Source: Oceanisphaera avium
GTDB lineage: Bacteria > Pseudomonadota > Gammaproteobacteria > Enterobacterales > Aeromonadaceae
NCBI RefSeq assembly: GCF_002157875.1
Contig: NZ_CP021376.1
Location: forward strand, 62,001 to 126,000
Direction: 5' to 3'
DNA length: 64,000 nt
In this document: positions 9,747 through 21,066 of the stretch, piece after piece
Layout: every line of letters begins with the position of its first letter
Numbering within the stretch: position 1 is the stretch's first letter
Notes under the pieces: model-generated
Database searches by the model: none
Told to the model about the DNA's origin: nothing
What the model saw: the letters and a program-made list of their open reading frames with translations, nothing else
Program-made: the position numbers and the translations under genes

Positions 9747-11117
<1,371 letters not shown>

Positions 11118-11225
11118 TCACAACTCCTAAATATGGGGGGGAATAATAAACAGTTCTATATTAATAGCTGGTTTGACTGGTGCAGCACAGCAGAAACCTT
11201 AAAGCTATTTTTGCCACGCAACGCA

Positions 11226-11354
11226 TGAGTGAGTGTTGAGTTTTTAGTTATAAGGGTTGAGTTATAAGCACTGGACTAAAATTCAACACTCAACACTCAA
11301 CACTCAACACTCAACACTCAACACTCAGCACTCAGCACTCAACACTCAACACTC
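11226..11354. repeat. CAACACT heptad array with inverted left arm
   Basis: From about 11281 to 11354 the 7-mer CAACACT is repeated about ten times with a few CAGCACT variants. Just before it, 11226-11262 holds the complementary type (GTGTTGA and relatives), so the whole can fold as a hairpin. The same class recurs at 45288-45452, 45852-45953, 50921-50953 and 59120-59778. Confidence 0.88.
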
Positions 11355-11395
11355 TTTAGCGTATTCTGTGGCCAAGCAAATATTGTGTTAGTTAG

Positions 11396-12022
11396 CTAGC
11401 TCTCGCGTAAGGCGCTTTGGGCAAGCGCGACCATGCGCTTGCGATTAAATAAAATTTGTCGGCGTTGGCCACCCAGTTGGCGCCATAATACCGCGCTGCG
11501 GATACCGGCGAGCAATAAGGCGCGAATTTGATGCTGCACCAGTGATTGCTGTAGGAAGCTTGGCTCGCCGGCTACCTGAATACGCGGTCCTATGGGGCTG
11601 ATAATGTCACTGTAAATGCTGGCAAAATTAGCAAGTACTTGCTCATCGAGTAACTCAAAATGGTGGCGCTGGCGCTTAACTTGATTAATGCGCTCGCCTA
11701 GCATGGCCATTAAATCTTTACGTTTCGCCAGCTTTCGCTCCAATGCTAAGGTGCCTACTAAATAGCGAGTAAGCTCGGCGTTTTTGCGGCTATCGTTATT
11801 ACCCAGCTGATCCACAATCGTTTGGTAGCCTAACGTTAACTGGCCTTGGCCACCATAAATGTCGGCGGTGTTATCAGCATCGGTCACTAGAATACTGTTC
11901 AAGGTGGCGCTAAGGGGCGCCTTATCTTTAATGGTGCCTTGGCGAGCCACTTGTTGGACCAAACTCACCGCTTGGCAAATACCGGCAAAGGCTAAGGTTT
12001 TATTTTCCAGGCTATGGCTCAC
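11396..12022 (-). CDS. hflD: High-frequency lysogenization protein HflD
   Basis: 208 residues, close to E. coli HflD (213), with the family's N-terminal [18 protein letters not shown] and central [11 protein letters not shown] stretches. It is a mostly helical, peripherally membrane-bound protein. In E. coli it destabilises phage lambda CII; its housekeeping role is not clear. The ATG overlaps the mnmA stop (ATGA), so the two are translationally coupled, which is the conserved arrangement. Confidence 0.9.
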   Translation of the reverse strand: MSHSLENKTLAFAGICQAVSLVQQVARQGTIKDKAPLSATLNSILVTDADNTADIYGGQGQLTLGYQTIVDQLGNNDSRKNAELTRYLVGTLALERKLAKRKDLMAMLGERINQVKRQRHHFELLDEQVLANFASIYSDIISPIGPRIQVAGEPSFLQQSLVQHQIRALLLAGIRSAVLWRQLGGQRRQILFNRKRMVALAQSALRES

Positions 12023-13125
12023 GCTAATTCCTCATTAAAACGGCTTTCAATTACACCGCCGCCCAAGCAACCCTCATCGGCATAAAATACGGCCGACTGG
12101 CCGGGGGTGACGGCTGCTTGAGGTTCATCGAAAATAACCCGAATAGTGTCATTATCTAGGGGCTCTACCACACAAGGAATGTCGGTTTGGCGATAGCGGG
12201 TTTTTACCGTGCAGCGCAGCGGCGCGGTTAAGGGAGTGCGATCTATCCAATGCAACTGGCGAGCAATTAACCCCTTAGAATACAAGCGCGGATGATCGCC
12301 TTGAGCCACCACTAACACATTACGCTCCAGCTCTTTATCTACCACATACCAAGGATCGTCACTGGCGTTTTTTAGCCCACCGATCCCCAGCCCTTTACGT
12401 TGGCCCAGCGTGTGATACATCAAGCCTTGATGCTCCCCAATTACTTCACCGTCTACGGTTTCAATTTTTCCAGGCTGAGCTGGCAAGTATTGGGCTAAAA
12501 AGTCGGTAAATTTACGCTCACCAATAAAACAAATTCCGGTAGAGTCTTTTTTCTTGGCCGTCACTAATTCCAGTTGCTCGGCAATGCGACGTACTTCGGG
12601 CTTTTCTAGCTCACCCACCGGAAACAAACTCTTGGCTACTTGGGCTGAGCTTAAGGTGTATAAAAAATAGCTTTGGTCTTTATTACTATCTAAGCCCCGC
12701 AACATTTTAGGCTGCTCATCAAAGGTACGGCGCACATAATGGCCGGTGGCAATAAAATCGGCACCTAAGTCTTCGGCAGCAAACTCAAGAAAAGCTTTAA
12801 ATTTGATTTCTTTATTGCACAAGATATCGGGATTAGGAGTACGACCAGCTTTATATTCTGCTAAAAAATGCTCAAACACATTATCCCAATACTCGGTGGC
12901 AAAGTTGATGGTGTGCAGCTCAATGCCGAGTTTATCGCACACCGCTTGTGCATCGCGCAGATCTTCGGCGGCAGAGCAGTACTCGTCGGTATCGTCTTCT
13001 TCCCAGTTTTTCATAAACAGGCCTTCCACCTGATAGCCTTGGCTTTGCAGCAAATAGGCTGATACTGAAGAGTCCACACCGCCGGACATGCCGACAATCA
13101 CTTTTAACTGACTGTTATCGCTCAT
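12019..13125 (-). CDS. mnmA: tRNA-specific 2-thiouridylase MnmA
   Basis: 368 residues, equal to E. coli MnmA when started at MSDNSQ. This ATG has AGGTGG nine bases upstream, while an ATG six codons earlier overlaps that site. The PP-loop SGGVDSS, the catalytic cysteines in ILCNKE and GICFIGE, and the C-terminal LGGGVIE are all present. It thiolates U34 of tRNA(Lys, Glu, Gln) using sulfur relayed from IscS. It is the first gene of the mnmA-hflD pair. Confidence 0.96.
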   Translation of the reverse strand: MSDNSQLKVIVGMSGGVDSSVSAYLLQSQGYQVEGLFMKNWEEDDTDEYCSAAEDLRDAQAVCDKLGIELHTINFATEYWDNVFEHFLAEYKAGRTPNPDILCNKEIKFKAFLEFAAEDLGADFIATGHYVRRTFDEQPKMLRGLDSNKDQSYFLYTLSSAQVAKSLFPVGELEKPEVRRIAEQLELVTAKKKDSTGICFIGERKFTDFLAQYLPAQPGKIETVDGEVIGEHQGLMYHTLGQRKGLGIGGLKNASDDPWYVVDKELERNVLVVAQGDHPRLYSKGLIARQLHWIDRTPLTAPLRCTVKTRYRQTDIPCVVEPLDNDTIRVIFDEPQAAVTPGQSAVFYADEGCLGGGVIESRFNEELA

Positions 13126-13255
13126 TACTCGCCGCCACCTCATTGCAAAACGGCTGATATTTTAACAGACAAAGACCGCCAGCGGGAGGCCAAGCCGATA
13201 ATTGATTCGCCTTGATTTGTATTGCGGTCGATTCGCGTAGCGCTTTAGGTATGTT

Positions 13256-13755
13256 TTCCCGTCATCCTGACGCACGTCAGGATCTTGGTTCTTGCGTCAT
13301 CCTGATGAACATCAGGATCTATTGAAGTAGGGAGTGGTCTGCATGAGATACCGCGGCAAGCGCGGTATGACGAGAAATGGTTGTCATACTGACGCACGTC
13401 AGGATCTCGAATTGACCGTTATACGCCTTACGTTAAGCGCGGTACGAAAAGCTAAACTAGCGAGAATAAAGCTAAGATTTTTTTGCCACGGAATACACGG
13501 AAGAACACGAAAGAGGTTTTATTGTTAACAGAAAGACACTGTATTTTCTGTTGCGCAGTCATCCTGATGAACATCAGGATCTATTGAAGTAGGGAGTGAT
13601 CTGTATGAGATACCGCGGCAAGCGCGGTATGACGAGAAATCGTTGTTATCCTGGCGCACGTCAGATCTCGAATTGACCTCGGTAGGAAAAAGCTGAACTC
13701 GTGTCTGCTTTAACTTATGGCGTATAGCGTATGGCGTTAATCGTATCGCCTTGTG
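13256..13755. repeat. Palindrome cluster with a duplicated block
   Basis: Two copies of a ~130-bp block (about 13296-13430 and 13558-13690) each hold an ATCCTGATGAACATCAGGAT palindrome, a spacer reading ATTGAAGTAGGGAGTG, a GAGATACCGCG/CGCGGTATGAC palindrome and a second CTGACGCACGTCAG palindrome. Degenerate TACGCYR-type heptads follow each copy (about 13416-13450 and 13700-13755). No gene is seen in the 13126-13804 gap. Confidence 0.85.
13481..13552 (+). repeat. CCACGGAATACACGGAA element with terminal hairpin
   Basis: It starts TTTTGCCACGGAATACACGG, continues AAGAACACGAAAGAGG and ends in a hairpin AACAGAAA / TTTCTGTT. Related copies lie at 32551-32625 and 33847-33910 (opposite orientation), and less complete ones at 61715 and 62061. 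It separates the two palindrome blocks. Confidence 0.8.
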
Positions 13756-13804
13756 TTAGCCATTATCCTGAGGTGAGTTGGGGTTTTCCTGTGGCTTATG
13801 GCTG

Positions 13805-14206
13805 TTAATCTTGCGTGCGGCAGCGCTCGGCGGGCACGCTTAAGGCTCGCAGTAAGTAGGCTTTAAAATCACAACTATAGGCTTGCTGCTCAAGCGCTTC
13901 TTGCATGCAGGCCAACCAAGCATCACGCTCGGCAATACCTATGGCTAAATGCGCATGGGCGCGCGGTATACTAATGGGGCCGTATTTTTCACGATATAAG
14001 GCAGGTCCGCCTAGCCAGCTAGTTAAAAAACGCGCTAATTTATCGCTACTCTCGCTTAAGTCTGTTGGATGCATAGCACGAATATGTGCGGCGTCGGCGC
14101 GGGTTTCCATGGCGTAGTAAAAGTCGTGGGCTAGTTGTTGTAAACCTTTAAAACCCCCGGCGGCCTGCAGTGAGCTATCACCTTGGCCAAAAGAAGAAGC
14201 TGTCAT
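13805..14206 (-). CDS. Group II truncated hemoglobin (TrHbII/HbO-like)
   Basis: 133 residues with the group II pattern: Tyr in DFYYAM (about 30-31), FLTSWLGGPALY, the proximal His at position 84 in PRAHAHLAIG, and E-R-D-A-W97-L-x-C-M with the conserved Trp G8. It binds heme and oxygen; roles in NO or peroxide handling are proposed for the family but not shown by context. It is a single gene between a repeat region and a divergent GNAT gene. Confidence 0.85.
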   Translation of the reverse strand: MTASSFGQGDSSLQAAGGFKGLQQLAHDFYYAMETRADAAHIRAMHPTDLSESSDKLARFLTSWLGGPALYREKYGPISIPRAHAHLAIGIAERDAWLACMQEALEQQAYSCDFKAYLLRALSVPAERCRTQD

Positions 14207-14342
14207 TATTTATGCTCTTAATGAATGCGCTGTGTTTATAAAATAATAAAGTTTAACCAGCTAACGGTGAGGTGTGCAAGGCTGTTAGAGTGGGTTGCTA
14301 GTGTCTAGTTGGTAATTTTAAAAGTCTATAAAAGGAGCAAGC

Positions 14343-14774
14343 ATGCACGTAAGACTGGCCACTAAAGCTGATCTCAGCGCCATTGCCGCTTTAGAGCAGC
14401 GCGCCTTTGGTGAGCAGTGTTATCCGGATTTTTTATTTCGCCAATGCTTAGATCTATGGCCAAGTTTGTTATGGGTGGCGGTTAAAGAAGGCGTGGTGCT
14501 GGGCTATATTGTCGGCGGGAGCGGTGAGCAGGCTTGGGTGCTGTCGCTGGCAGTGGCTAACCATGCTCAAAGACAGGGCATAGGTAAAGCACTGCTTAAC
14601 CAGCTACTTAGTGCCTTTGATAAGCTTAATTGTCCCCAAGTGCGCTTAACCGTACACCCCAATAATAGCGCGCAGCGCTTATACCAAGCGTGTGGCTTTG
14701 AATATGAAAATGAAGAAGCAGATTATTTCGGCGAGCAACAGCCGCGCCAAGTTTGGTTACGCCAAGCTAAATAA
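14343..14774 (+). CDS. GNAT N-acetyltransferase, RimI-like
   Basis: 143 residues with the acetyl-CoA loop R-Q-G-I-G-K-A-L-L after VLSLAVANHAQ, and a C-terminal VHPNNSAQRLYQACGF, as in the RimI branch. A good AAAGGAG site lies 4 bp before the ATG. It ends 7 bp from the convergent viaA stop. It is probably a protein or small-molecule acetyltransferase; context does not identify the target, and RimI itself normally sits beside holD or tsaB. Confidence 0.75.
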   Translation: MHVRLATKADLSAIAALEQRAFGEQCYPDFLFRQCLDLWPSLLWVAVKEGVVLGYIVGGSGEQAWVLSLAVANHAQRQGIGKALLNQLLSAFDKLNCPQVRLTVHPNNSAQRLYQACGFEYENEEADYFGEQQPRQVWLRQAK

Positions 14775-14781
14775 AGGCCAC

Positions 14782-16209
14782 TTATTGCAAGCGCGCCGCC
14801 TGCTCTAGTGTTTTCCAATCGCTAAATAATTGCACCGGATCGCACAAAAGGTTCATGGCATGCAGTGCCGTGGCATACCCTAGCTGTAGGCCATAAATAC
14901 GCACTCCTTGCTCATCTTTGGCACGCGTCACTTGTTTTTGTAGCGCCTCGCTGACTTGAAACTCACCATCGCTCACTAGCAAAATATCGGCTTGCTGCCA
15001 GGCTTGTTGTTGCAAGTTGGTTAAGGCTGCTTGTAAAGGCGCGTTAACATCGGTTCCGCCACTAAAAGAGCCGCGCAACATATCTAGCAGCTCGGGCAAA
15101 GCCAGCGTTTGATTATCTAGCGTTAATAGCTCATCACTGCCACCAAATAAATAAACGATGCAGCCCCGTTGTTCTTTTTTAGCTACTCTAAGCGCTTCTA
15201 GCACTAAGGCTTTAGAGACTTGCTCGGCCAGTCCATGCATAGAAGCTGAGGTATCTAAACACAAGATTATAGGGCCTTGTTGCAATCCTTGACCCTCGCC
15301 TTCACCTTTACCCGAGCGCGGTGCCGTCCAGTCATTACCCGAGTCGATAGGCATGACGCCGGCGACCGCATAGCTTAACAATCCTTGTTCGGCGCGCCGC
15401 GCATGCCACAGCATTTTTAAGGTGTCATGGCCCATAAATGCAGCTTCAAGAGGCAGCATGCGTGCTAAATTATCAGAGCGAGTAATGCCTTGAGTTTCCA
15501 TAGGCAGCCCCGGGATCTTTCGCTCTCGAGGCCCACTGTCGGTGGGGCTCATTTTTTGTAATAAATGGCTAACGCTGGCACTTTGCTCAGGGTCGGGTCT
15601 TTGTTGACCTAATTGTTGAAGCAAGGTTTGTAGCGGTTGGATTTGTGCTATCCACTGACTTAAGCGTAATAAGTCAAACCAAGCGCGATCGCGAAGCTCA
15701 CCACGATTTTGATCATTACCCACCGCCGGCGCTATGCCGAGCTCTTCAGCCACCTGATCCATAGACTGCCATAAGCTCACTCTGTGTTGCCATTGCTCGG
15801 CAAGCTTATGCAGTGCGCGCCAAGTATGGCGAGCCCGGGCTTTTTGTTCGCCAAGTTTGGCATCCATGCCATGCAATACCAAGCCGTTGGCTGTAGCGGG
15901 CCACTCTAGCTCTACTTGTTCAAGCGTTAGTAAAATATCTTGCACCACAGCGCGCGCCACTTCAGGAGTGTCTTGGCTATAATCCAGCGCCCCAGACTTT
16001 GCTAGCAGTACCCGGATCCGCCGCTCTGTACTGTTATTAAGCCAGTCTCCTGGCGGGGAAAGCTGCCCTTTATCTAAGCCCGCTAGCCAGTTGCTAATAG
16101 TAATAGCGCGCGGCAATAAACTGCCTAGCGGATGGGTGACCACTAGCGCAAACAAATTTTCCGGTAAGCTCGCCAGTGGCGTTAAGCCAAGTGGCAAAGA
16201 AGCAGCCAT
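14782..16209 (-). CDS. viaA: VWA-domain protein ViaA
   Basis: 475 residues (E. coli 483). A long helical N-terminal region precedes a C-terminal von Willebrand A domain with the MIDAS motif D319-T-S321-A-S323, the threonine site in GGTDVNAP and the ILLVSDGEF strand. It is the partner of the MoxR-family ATPase encoded 3 bp upstream on the same strand. In E. coli RavA-ViaA is linked to the membrane, respiratory complexes and aminoglycoside sensitivity. Confidence 0.92.
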   Translation of the reverse strand: MAASLPLGLTPLASLPENLFALVVTHPLGSLLPRAITISNWLAGLDKGQLSPPGDWLNNSTERRIRVLLAKSGALDYSQDTPEVARAVVQDILLTLEQVELEWPATANGLVLHGMDAKLGEQKARARHTWRALHKLAEQWQHRVSLWQSMDQVAEELGIAPAVGNDQNRGELRDRAWFDLLRLSQWIAQIQPLQTLLQQLGQQRPDPEQSASVSHLLQKMSPTDSGPRERKIPGLPMETQGITRSDNLARMLPLEAAFMGHDTLKMLWHARRAEQGLLSYAVAGVMPIDSGNDWTAPRSGKGEGEGQGLQQGPIILCLDTSASMHGLAEQVSKALVLEALRVAKKEQRGCIVYLFGGSDELLTLDNQTLALPELLDMLRGSFSGGTDVNAPLQAALTNLQQQAWQQADILLVSDGEFQVSEALQKQVTRAKDEQGVRIYGLQLGYATALHAMNLLCDPVQLFSDWKTLEQAARLQ

Positions 16210-16212
16210 GCC

Positions 16213-17667
16213 TTAGCCCTCAACAGGCAAGTTGGCAAAAGCGTGATGCAAGTCTTGCAAGCGGGCTTTTTGTTGGCTGAGCTGCTGTTGTTGGCGCTCA
16301 AGCTGACGCTGGGCTTGCTCAGCCAAGTTTGGCTCTAGCCATAAATGGTTAGCCAAGCGCTCGGTTAAGCCCCTGAGCTGTTGCTCAAGCCACGCTAAAT
16401 ATTGGCCTAGCTCACTAATGCGCTCATCCAGTTGGCGCAGCCGAGAGGCAATATGAGCTGCCGGCCAAGCCTTGGGTTGTAGCGCACTTTGGCGCTGGTA
16501 TTGCTCCATAATGGGCTGGTAGGTATCAAAATTACTGCCCAAATTTTTAATTTCATCTTCAGTAAAACTAGCATTAGGTACGCGCGGCTGATGGTAGAGT
16601 AACTCACCCAGTTCGTTGCGCTTTTGGCGCTGACCTTTTGCTTCTACTACGGTTTGGCCTTGTTCATCTAAATACAGCTGATAGCCTTGCTCATCCAGTG
16701 CCGGCACTATGGGATCGGCGTCTTGTTCTAATCTTTGTTGCCAGCTATCAACTAGCTCGGTAACAATTTGTGCATTAAAGCCAGGATCTGAGGCAATATT
16801 TTCAGTCAGCCAGTGGCTAAGGACGGCATATTGCTCAGGGTGTTGCCATAAGCAATGCGGTAGCAGCCAAGCATCATAGAGCCCGGCTTCACTGTCGCCA
16901 TTACAAAAGGCAGAGACTTTAAGCAGCTTAACCACTTTGCGCCAACGGCGATCAGACACGACTATTTCTTGTTCACTTAAAAAATGGCGCAAGCTATGCA
17001 GTAAACGGATTAAGGCCGGTGATAAGTCTAGTGTACTGGCGCCTTCACGAATGGCCGTTAGATCGTCGTGGCTTAAACGCTGGCAATCGGTGGGGGCTTG
17101 GTAGCTATGATTAAGCGTTAGCAGCTCGGTAAAGCTGTCATCATTAACCGGCGCCACTTCATAGCGCAATAAGAAACGGTCATATAAAGCGTTCAGCTCT
17201 ACGCCTTCGGGTAGCTCGTTACTGGCGGCAATCACCGAAATTAGCGGCACCTTTAAGCGCTGGCTGCCATTATCAAATTGGCGCTCGTTTAAGATAGTGA
17301 GCAAGCTATTTAAAATGGCACTGTTGGCTTTAAAGATCTCATCGATAAAAGCAATGGCCGCTTCTGGCAAGTAGCCTTCGGTTTGGCGCAAATATCTATC
17401 TTGCTCTAAGGCCTTAATCGATAAGGGACCAAATAGCTCTTCTGGCACCGAGAAACGAGTCAGTAATCGTTCAAAGTAACGACCATCTTCGACTAAGGTG
17501 TGTAAGCGCCGTGCTAGCTCACTCTTAGCCGTGCCCGGTGGGCCTAGTAATAATAAATGCTCACCAGATAGCGCGCCTAACAAGGCTAATCTGGCCGGTG
17601 TATCCCGTTCTAGCAGCCCTTGCTGTAATTGGGTGATCAGTTCAGCAATACGGGATTTAACGACCAT
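16213..17667 (-). CDS. ravA: MoxR-family AAA+ ATPase RavA
   Basis: 484 residues (E. coli 498). Walker A is GPPGTAKS (42-49), Walker B FIDE (107-110), with sensor 1 in VIAASNELPEG and the arginine region DRFLLRYEV. A C-terminal coiled part rich in Gln and Leu (from about residue 400) follows the LARA-type domain. It forms hexamers and works with ViaA. The start codon is followed by VVKSRIAELI. The ravA-viaA order with a 3-bp gap indicates one operon. Confidence 0.93.
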   Translation of the reverse strand: MVVKSRIAELITQLQQGLLERDTPARLALLGALSGEHLLLLGPPGTAKSELARRLHTLVEDGRYFERLLTRFSVPEELFGPLSIKALEQDRYLRQTEGYLPEAAIAFIDEIFKANSAILNSLLTILNERQFDNGSQRLKVPLISVIAASNELPEGVELNALYDRFLLRYEVAPVNDDSFTELLTLNHSYQAPTDCQRLSHDDLTAIREGASTLDLSPALIRLLHSLRHFLSEQEIVVSDRRWRKVVKLLKVSAFCNGDSEAGLYDAWLLPHCLWQHPEQYAVLSHWLTENIASDPGFNAQIVTELVDSWQQRLEQDADPIVPALDEQGYQLYLDEQGQTVVEAKGQRQKRNELGELLYHQPRVPNASFTEDEIKNLGSNFDTYQPIMEQYQRQSALQPKAWPAAHIASRLRQLDERISELGQYLAWLEQQLRGLTERLANHLWLEPNLAEQAQRQLERQQQQLSQQKARLQDLHHAFANLPVEG

Positions 17668-17751
17668 GTATCCAACCTGTAAGTTAATTGTATTAAAATA
17701 TTAGCAATAGTGTACGCAAATTACCGGGTCTGACCAAGGCTAAAAGCAGGC

Positions 17752-19092
17752 TTACGTCAGCGATAAAAATTGGGATGCAATAAATAAGTAGATAACCACC
17801 CCAGAAGCGTCACATACCGAAGTAATTAAAGGCGCACTGGCACTGGCGGGGTCAAAGCCCATTTTATTTAAGATAAAAGGCAAACTCATCCCAATAACAC
17901 AACCAATTAACACCACGCACATCATGCTCATGGCTAAGATTATCGCCACCGTTGTGTCACCGCGCCAATAGCCCACTAAAGAGATGGCCACCGCCATGGT
18001 GCCGCCTAAACACAAGGCGACTAATGCTTCACGGCCTAATAAACTAAACCAGTCGCGCATTACCACCTCGCCGGTGGCCAGGGCACGTACCATTAGCGTG
18101 GCCGATTGAGAGCCGGCGTTACCGCCACTGTCTACCAAAAGCGGTAAGAAGAACACCAACACAATGTTAGCGGCAATCACATCTTCAAAATGGGCAATGC
18201 CGGCGCCTGAAAAAAGGTTACCAAACACTAACAGCACCAACCAAAACACCCGCTTCTTATAGAGCACGCGAATGCTGACATCTTTCATATTACCAATCAT
18301 GGTGCTAACGCCCCCGGACTTATGAAAGTCATCGGTGGCTTCTTCGCTCATCACATCCATGGCGTCATCGTGAGTCACAATGCCCACAATAGCGCCATTT
18401 TCATCGACAATTGGCAGCGCAATTAAGTCATAGCGAGCGATAGTTTTGGCTACGTCTTCTTGGTCGTCATTCACTTGGCTATGAATAGGGTTACTGATCA
18501 TTAAACTGTGCATCAAGGTGCCAGGAGCGGCCAAAATTAGCGCGCGCAGTGACACCACACCCACGAGTTTGCGCTGTGCGTCAATCACATAAGCGTGATA
18601 AATCGTTTCGGCATCGGGCGCTTCACGGCGCAGTGCCGCTAGGGCTTCATGCACATTCATATTGCCATCTAAAGTGGCATAGTCTGAGGTCATTAAGGCA
18701 CCGGCCGTGCCCTCGCTATAGGAGGCCAGCTTTCTAATATTTTCTCGCTCCGCTTGAGCGAGTGCTGGCAGCAGGGCATCTTTTTGCTCTTGGTCGAGTT
18801 GCTTATATAAGTCGGCGCGCTCATCTGAGGGCATTTCACCAATTAAGCGTGCTAGGTTGCCGCGAGGATATTCTCGCGCTAGTTCCATTTGCACATCTAT
18901 GTCTAGATAAGAAAAAATCCCCGCACGATCAGGGATTTTATCTAACAGTCGCCACGCGAGAGCAGGGCTGATCTCCGCTAAAATATCGGCAATGTCGACG
19001 GGGCGCATGCCTTTCACTTGCTCAAGGGCACTATCAAAGTCTTGCTGCTCAATGGCGTTGCCTAATACCAACGCGAGTTCTTGATGATCCAT
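17752..19092 (-). CDS. mgtE: Magnesium transporter MgtE
   Basis: 446 residues with the MgtE plan: an N-terminal superhelical domain (ELALVLGNAIEQQDF to about 125), two CBS domains (about 130-255) and five C-terminal membrane helices including the pore motif PLLVDSGGNAGSQSATLMVRALA. It is a Mg2+-gated, Mg2+-selective channel of the inner membrane. It appears monocistronic. The 247-bp gap upstream to nudJ shows no gene. Confidence 0.94.
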   Translation of the reverse strand: MDHQELALVLGNAIEQQDFDSALEQVKGMRPVDIADILAEISPALAWRLLDKIPDRAGIFSYLDIDVQMELAREYPRGNLARLIGEMPSDERADLYKQLDQEQKDALLPALAQAERENIRKLASYSEGTAGALMTSDYATLDGNMNVHEALAALRREAPDAETIYHAYVIDAQRKLVGVVSLRALILAAPGTLMHSLMISNPIHSQVNDDQEDVAKTIARYDLIALPIVDENGAIVGIVTHDDAMDVMSEEATDDFHKSGGVSTMIGNMKDVSIRVLYKKRVFWLVLLVFGNLFSGAGIAHFEDVIAANIVLVFFLPLLVDSGGNAGSQSATLMVRALATGEVVMRDWFSLLGREALVALCLGGTMAVAISLVGYWRGDTTVAIILAMSMMCVVLIGCVIGMSLPFILNKMGFDPASASAPLITSVCDASGVVIYLFIASQFLSLT

Positions 19093-19339
19093 ATTGTTGC
19101 TCCGCGTGATAGCCCAAGAGGCAATAATTAATTAGTTAAAAAAGCTGCTAATTGCGTATTTTTTAGACATAAAACTGGCAGCTATAGAATAAACAAATGC
19201 TAAGTGATTGATTTTTTAATAGCAAGGCTGGGCAGTGATTAGTGATGAATGTTGTTAATAAAGCAAACCACTGGCCACGATAGCCGCTAAAAGATAAGCC
19301 CAAGAGCTAATTTTCTTATTATTAACAGCCACTCACCAC

Positions 19340-19795
19340 TTAGCGCTGCTGTTTGAGGCTAGAAAGGGCAAAGCGCGCGCCTGCTAGATAATCTTTAATA
19401 GACGCTAAAATCATTGGGCTGCGTAATTGCTCGCCTAAAGCTTCAATCTCACTAAGAGTCAGCCAATGGCAGCGAATAATATCGCCATCGGGATCTTGGG
19501 GCAGGGTAGCTAAGGGCTCAGCGACCTCCACACAAAAGGTAAAGCGTACAAATTCGGTGCCATTATCAGGCGCCGTAAACTGATAAATCGCCACTCCTTG
19601 CTCAAGCTTAAGGTTTAGACCGGTTTCTTCTAATAATTCGCGCTCGGCGCCCGCGATAATACTCTCGCCGGCTTCAAGGTGGCCAGCGGGCTGATTAAAG
19701 CGAATACGCCCTTGTTGCCACTCTTCTACCATTAAAAAACGCTCTGCGGCACACACCACATTAGCAACCGTTACCGCAAAAGGATGATGACTCAT
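19340..19795 (-). CDS. nudJ: NUDIX hydrolase, NudJ-like phosphatase
   Basis: 151 residues (E. coli NudJ 153). The Nudix box is complete: G38-x5-E44-x7-R52-E-L-L-E-E-T-G59-L. NQPAGHLEAGE is the NudJ sub-signature, and the C-terminal LRSPMILASI matches its tail. NudJ acts on HMP-PP and nucleoside di- and triphosphates. In other gammaproteobacteria it sits beside mnmA; here it is alone. Confidence 0.87.
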   Translation of the reverse strand: MSHHPFAVTVANVVCAAERFLMVEEWQQGRIRFNQPAGHLEAGESIIAGAERELLEETGLNLKLEQGVAIYQFTAPDNGTEFVRFTFCVEVAEPLATLPQDPDGDIIRCHWLTLSEIEALGEQLRSPMILASIKDYLAGARFALSSLKQQR

Positions 19796-19949
19796 GTGCT
19801 CTCCAAATATTTTTCTTAAGATGTTTTCCTTTAAGACTAAAGATAATTGGTAACGAAATCCGCAAAAGCCACTAAAAGATCCCTATAACGGTAAAAGTGC
19901 GACATGAAAGTCGCCCTCAGTACAGCCTTAACCAAATTCTTATTTTACA

Positions 19950-20285
19950 TCGTCATCTCGGACTTGCTCGGACACCTTCAACTCTGTCATACCGCGCTTG
20001 CCGCGGTATCTCGCTCGTTGGTTTTAATGACTAAAACATAGATCCTGATTGTCATCAGGATGACGGCAGTGATTAAGATCCTGATGTGCGTCAGGATGAC
20101 TACATAAGCCACATTCCTATTCCCTGCCGTCATACCAGATTTGCTCTGGTATCTTCAATTGCGTCATGCCGCGCTTGCCGCGGTAACTCGCTCGTTGGTT
20201 TTAATGACTAAAACATAGATCCTGCTTGTCATCAGGATGACGGCAGTGATTAAGATCCTGACGTGTGTCAGGATGACTACAAAAG
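19950..20285. repeat. Palindrome array, two ~175-bp tandem units
   Basis: Two copies of a unit (about 19980-20110 and 20155-20280). Each has a GTCATRCCGCG/CGCGGTA palindrome, the linker CTCGTTGGTTTTAATGACTA, and two ATCCTG-type palindromes. It lies downstream of arcA on the far side of its terminator. Confidence 0.85.
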
Positions 20286-20293
20286 CCTAAAGT

Positions 20294-20320
20294 AAAAAAC
20301 CTCGCCGGAGCGAGGTTTTA
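20294..20320 (-). terminator. Terminator of arcA
   Basis: AAAACCTCG-CCGGAG-CGAGGTTTT followed on the minus strand by a T-rich run, about 30 bp after the arcA stop. Confidence 0.82.
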
Positions 20321-20349
20321 AATAGCAATTTTATTAGATTACGCAGCGC

Positions 20350-21066
20350 TTAGGCTTCTAAGTCACCGCAAAAGCGATAGCCTTCGCCGTGGATGGTGGC
20401 GATGATCTCTGGCGTATCAGGCTGAGACTCAAAATGCTTACGGATGCGGCGAATAGTAACGTCTACCGTGCGATCATGAGGTTTAAGCTCGCGACCGGTC
20501 ATTTTCTTTAATAACTCGGCACGGCTTTGAATTTGCCCTGGGTTCTCACAAAAGTGGATCATGGCGCGAAACTCACTGCGCGGCAGCTTAAACACTTCAT
20601 TATTAGGACTGACTAGCGCGCGGCTATTAATATCGAGTGTCCAGCCATTAAAGCGATAAGCGTCCACTTGGCGATCTTCTTCTGGCGCTTCTGGCACTTG
20701 CATGGTGCGGCTAAGTAAGTTGCGCGCGCGTATGGTTAGCTCGCGAGGGTTAAAGGGCTTAGTGATATAATCATCGGCGCCAATCTCAAGACCTAAGATC
20801 TTATCGACTTCGTTATCACGGCCGGTTAAAAACATCAGTGCCAAGTTATGCTGCTCACGTAGCTCACGAGCTAGTAACAACCCATTCTTACCTGGCAAGT
20901 TAATGTCCATGATCACCAGATTAATGTTGTTATTAGACAGCGCTTGATACATTTCATCGCCGTCAGTGGCCTCTAATACAGAATAACCTTCCGCTTCAAA
21001 AATACCTTTTAAGGTATTACGAGTCACTAACTCGTCTTCAACAATCAGAATATGTGGTGTCTGCAT
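20350..21066 (-). CDS. arcA: Two-component response regulator ArcA
   Basis: 238 residues, equal to E. coli ArcA and nearly identical in the receiver (phospho-acceptor D54 in [13 protein letters not shown]) and in the OmpR-type winged helix ([31 protein letters not shown]). It represses or activates aerobic respiratory genes when phosphorylated by ArcB under low oxygen. The ATG has AGGTAGGCAC upstream. An FNR-like site lies 320 bp upstream. The neighbourhood arcA-lasT-thr is conserved with E. coli. Confidence 0.97.
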   Translation of the reverse strand: MQTPHILIVEDELVTRNTLKGIFEAEGYSVLEATDGDEMYQALSNNNINLVIMDINLPGKNGLLLARELREQHNLALMFLTGRDNEVDKILGLEIGADDYITKPFNPRELTIRARNLLSRTMQVPEAPEEDRQVDAYRFNGWTLDINSRALVSPNNEVFKLPRSEFRAMIHFCENPGQIQSRAELLKKMTGRELKPHDRTVDVTIRRIRKHFESQPDTPEIIATIHGEGYRFCGDLEA

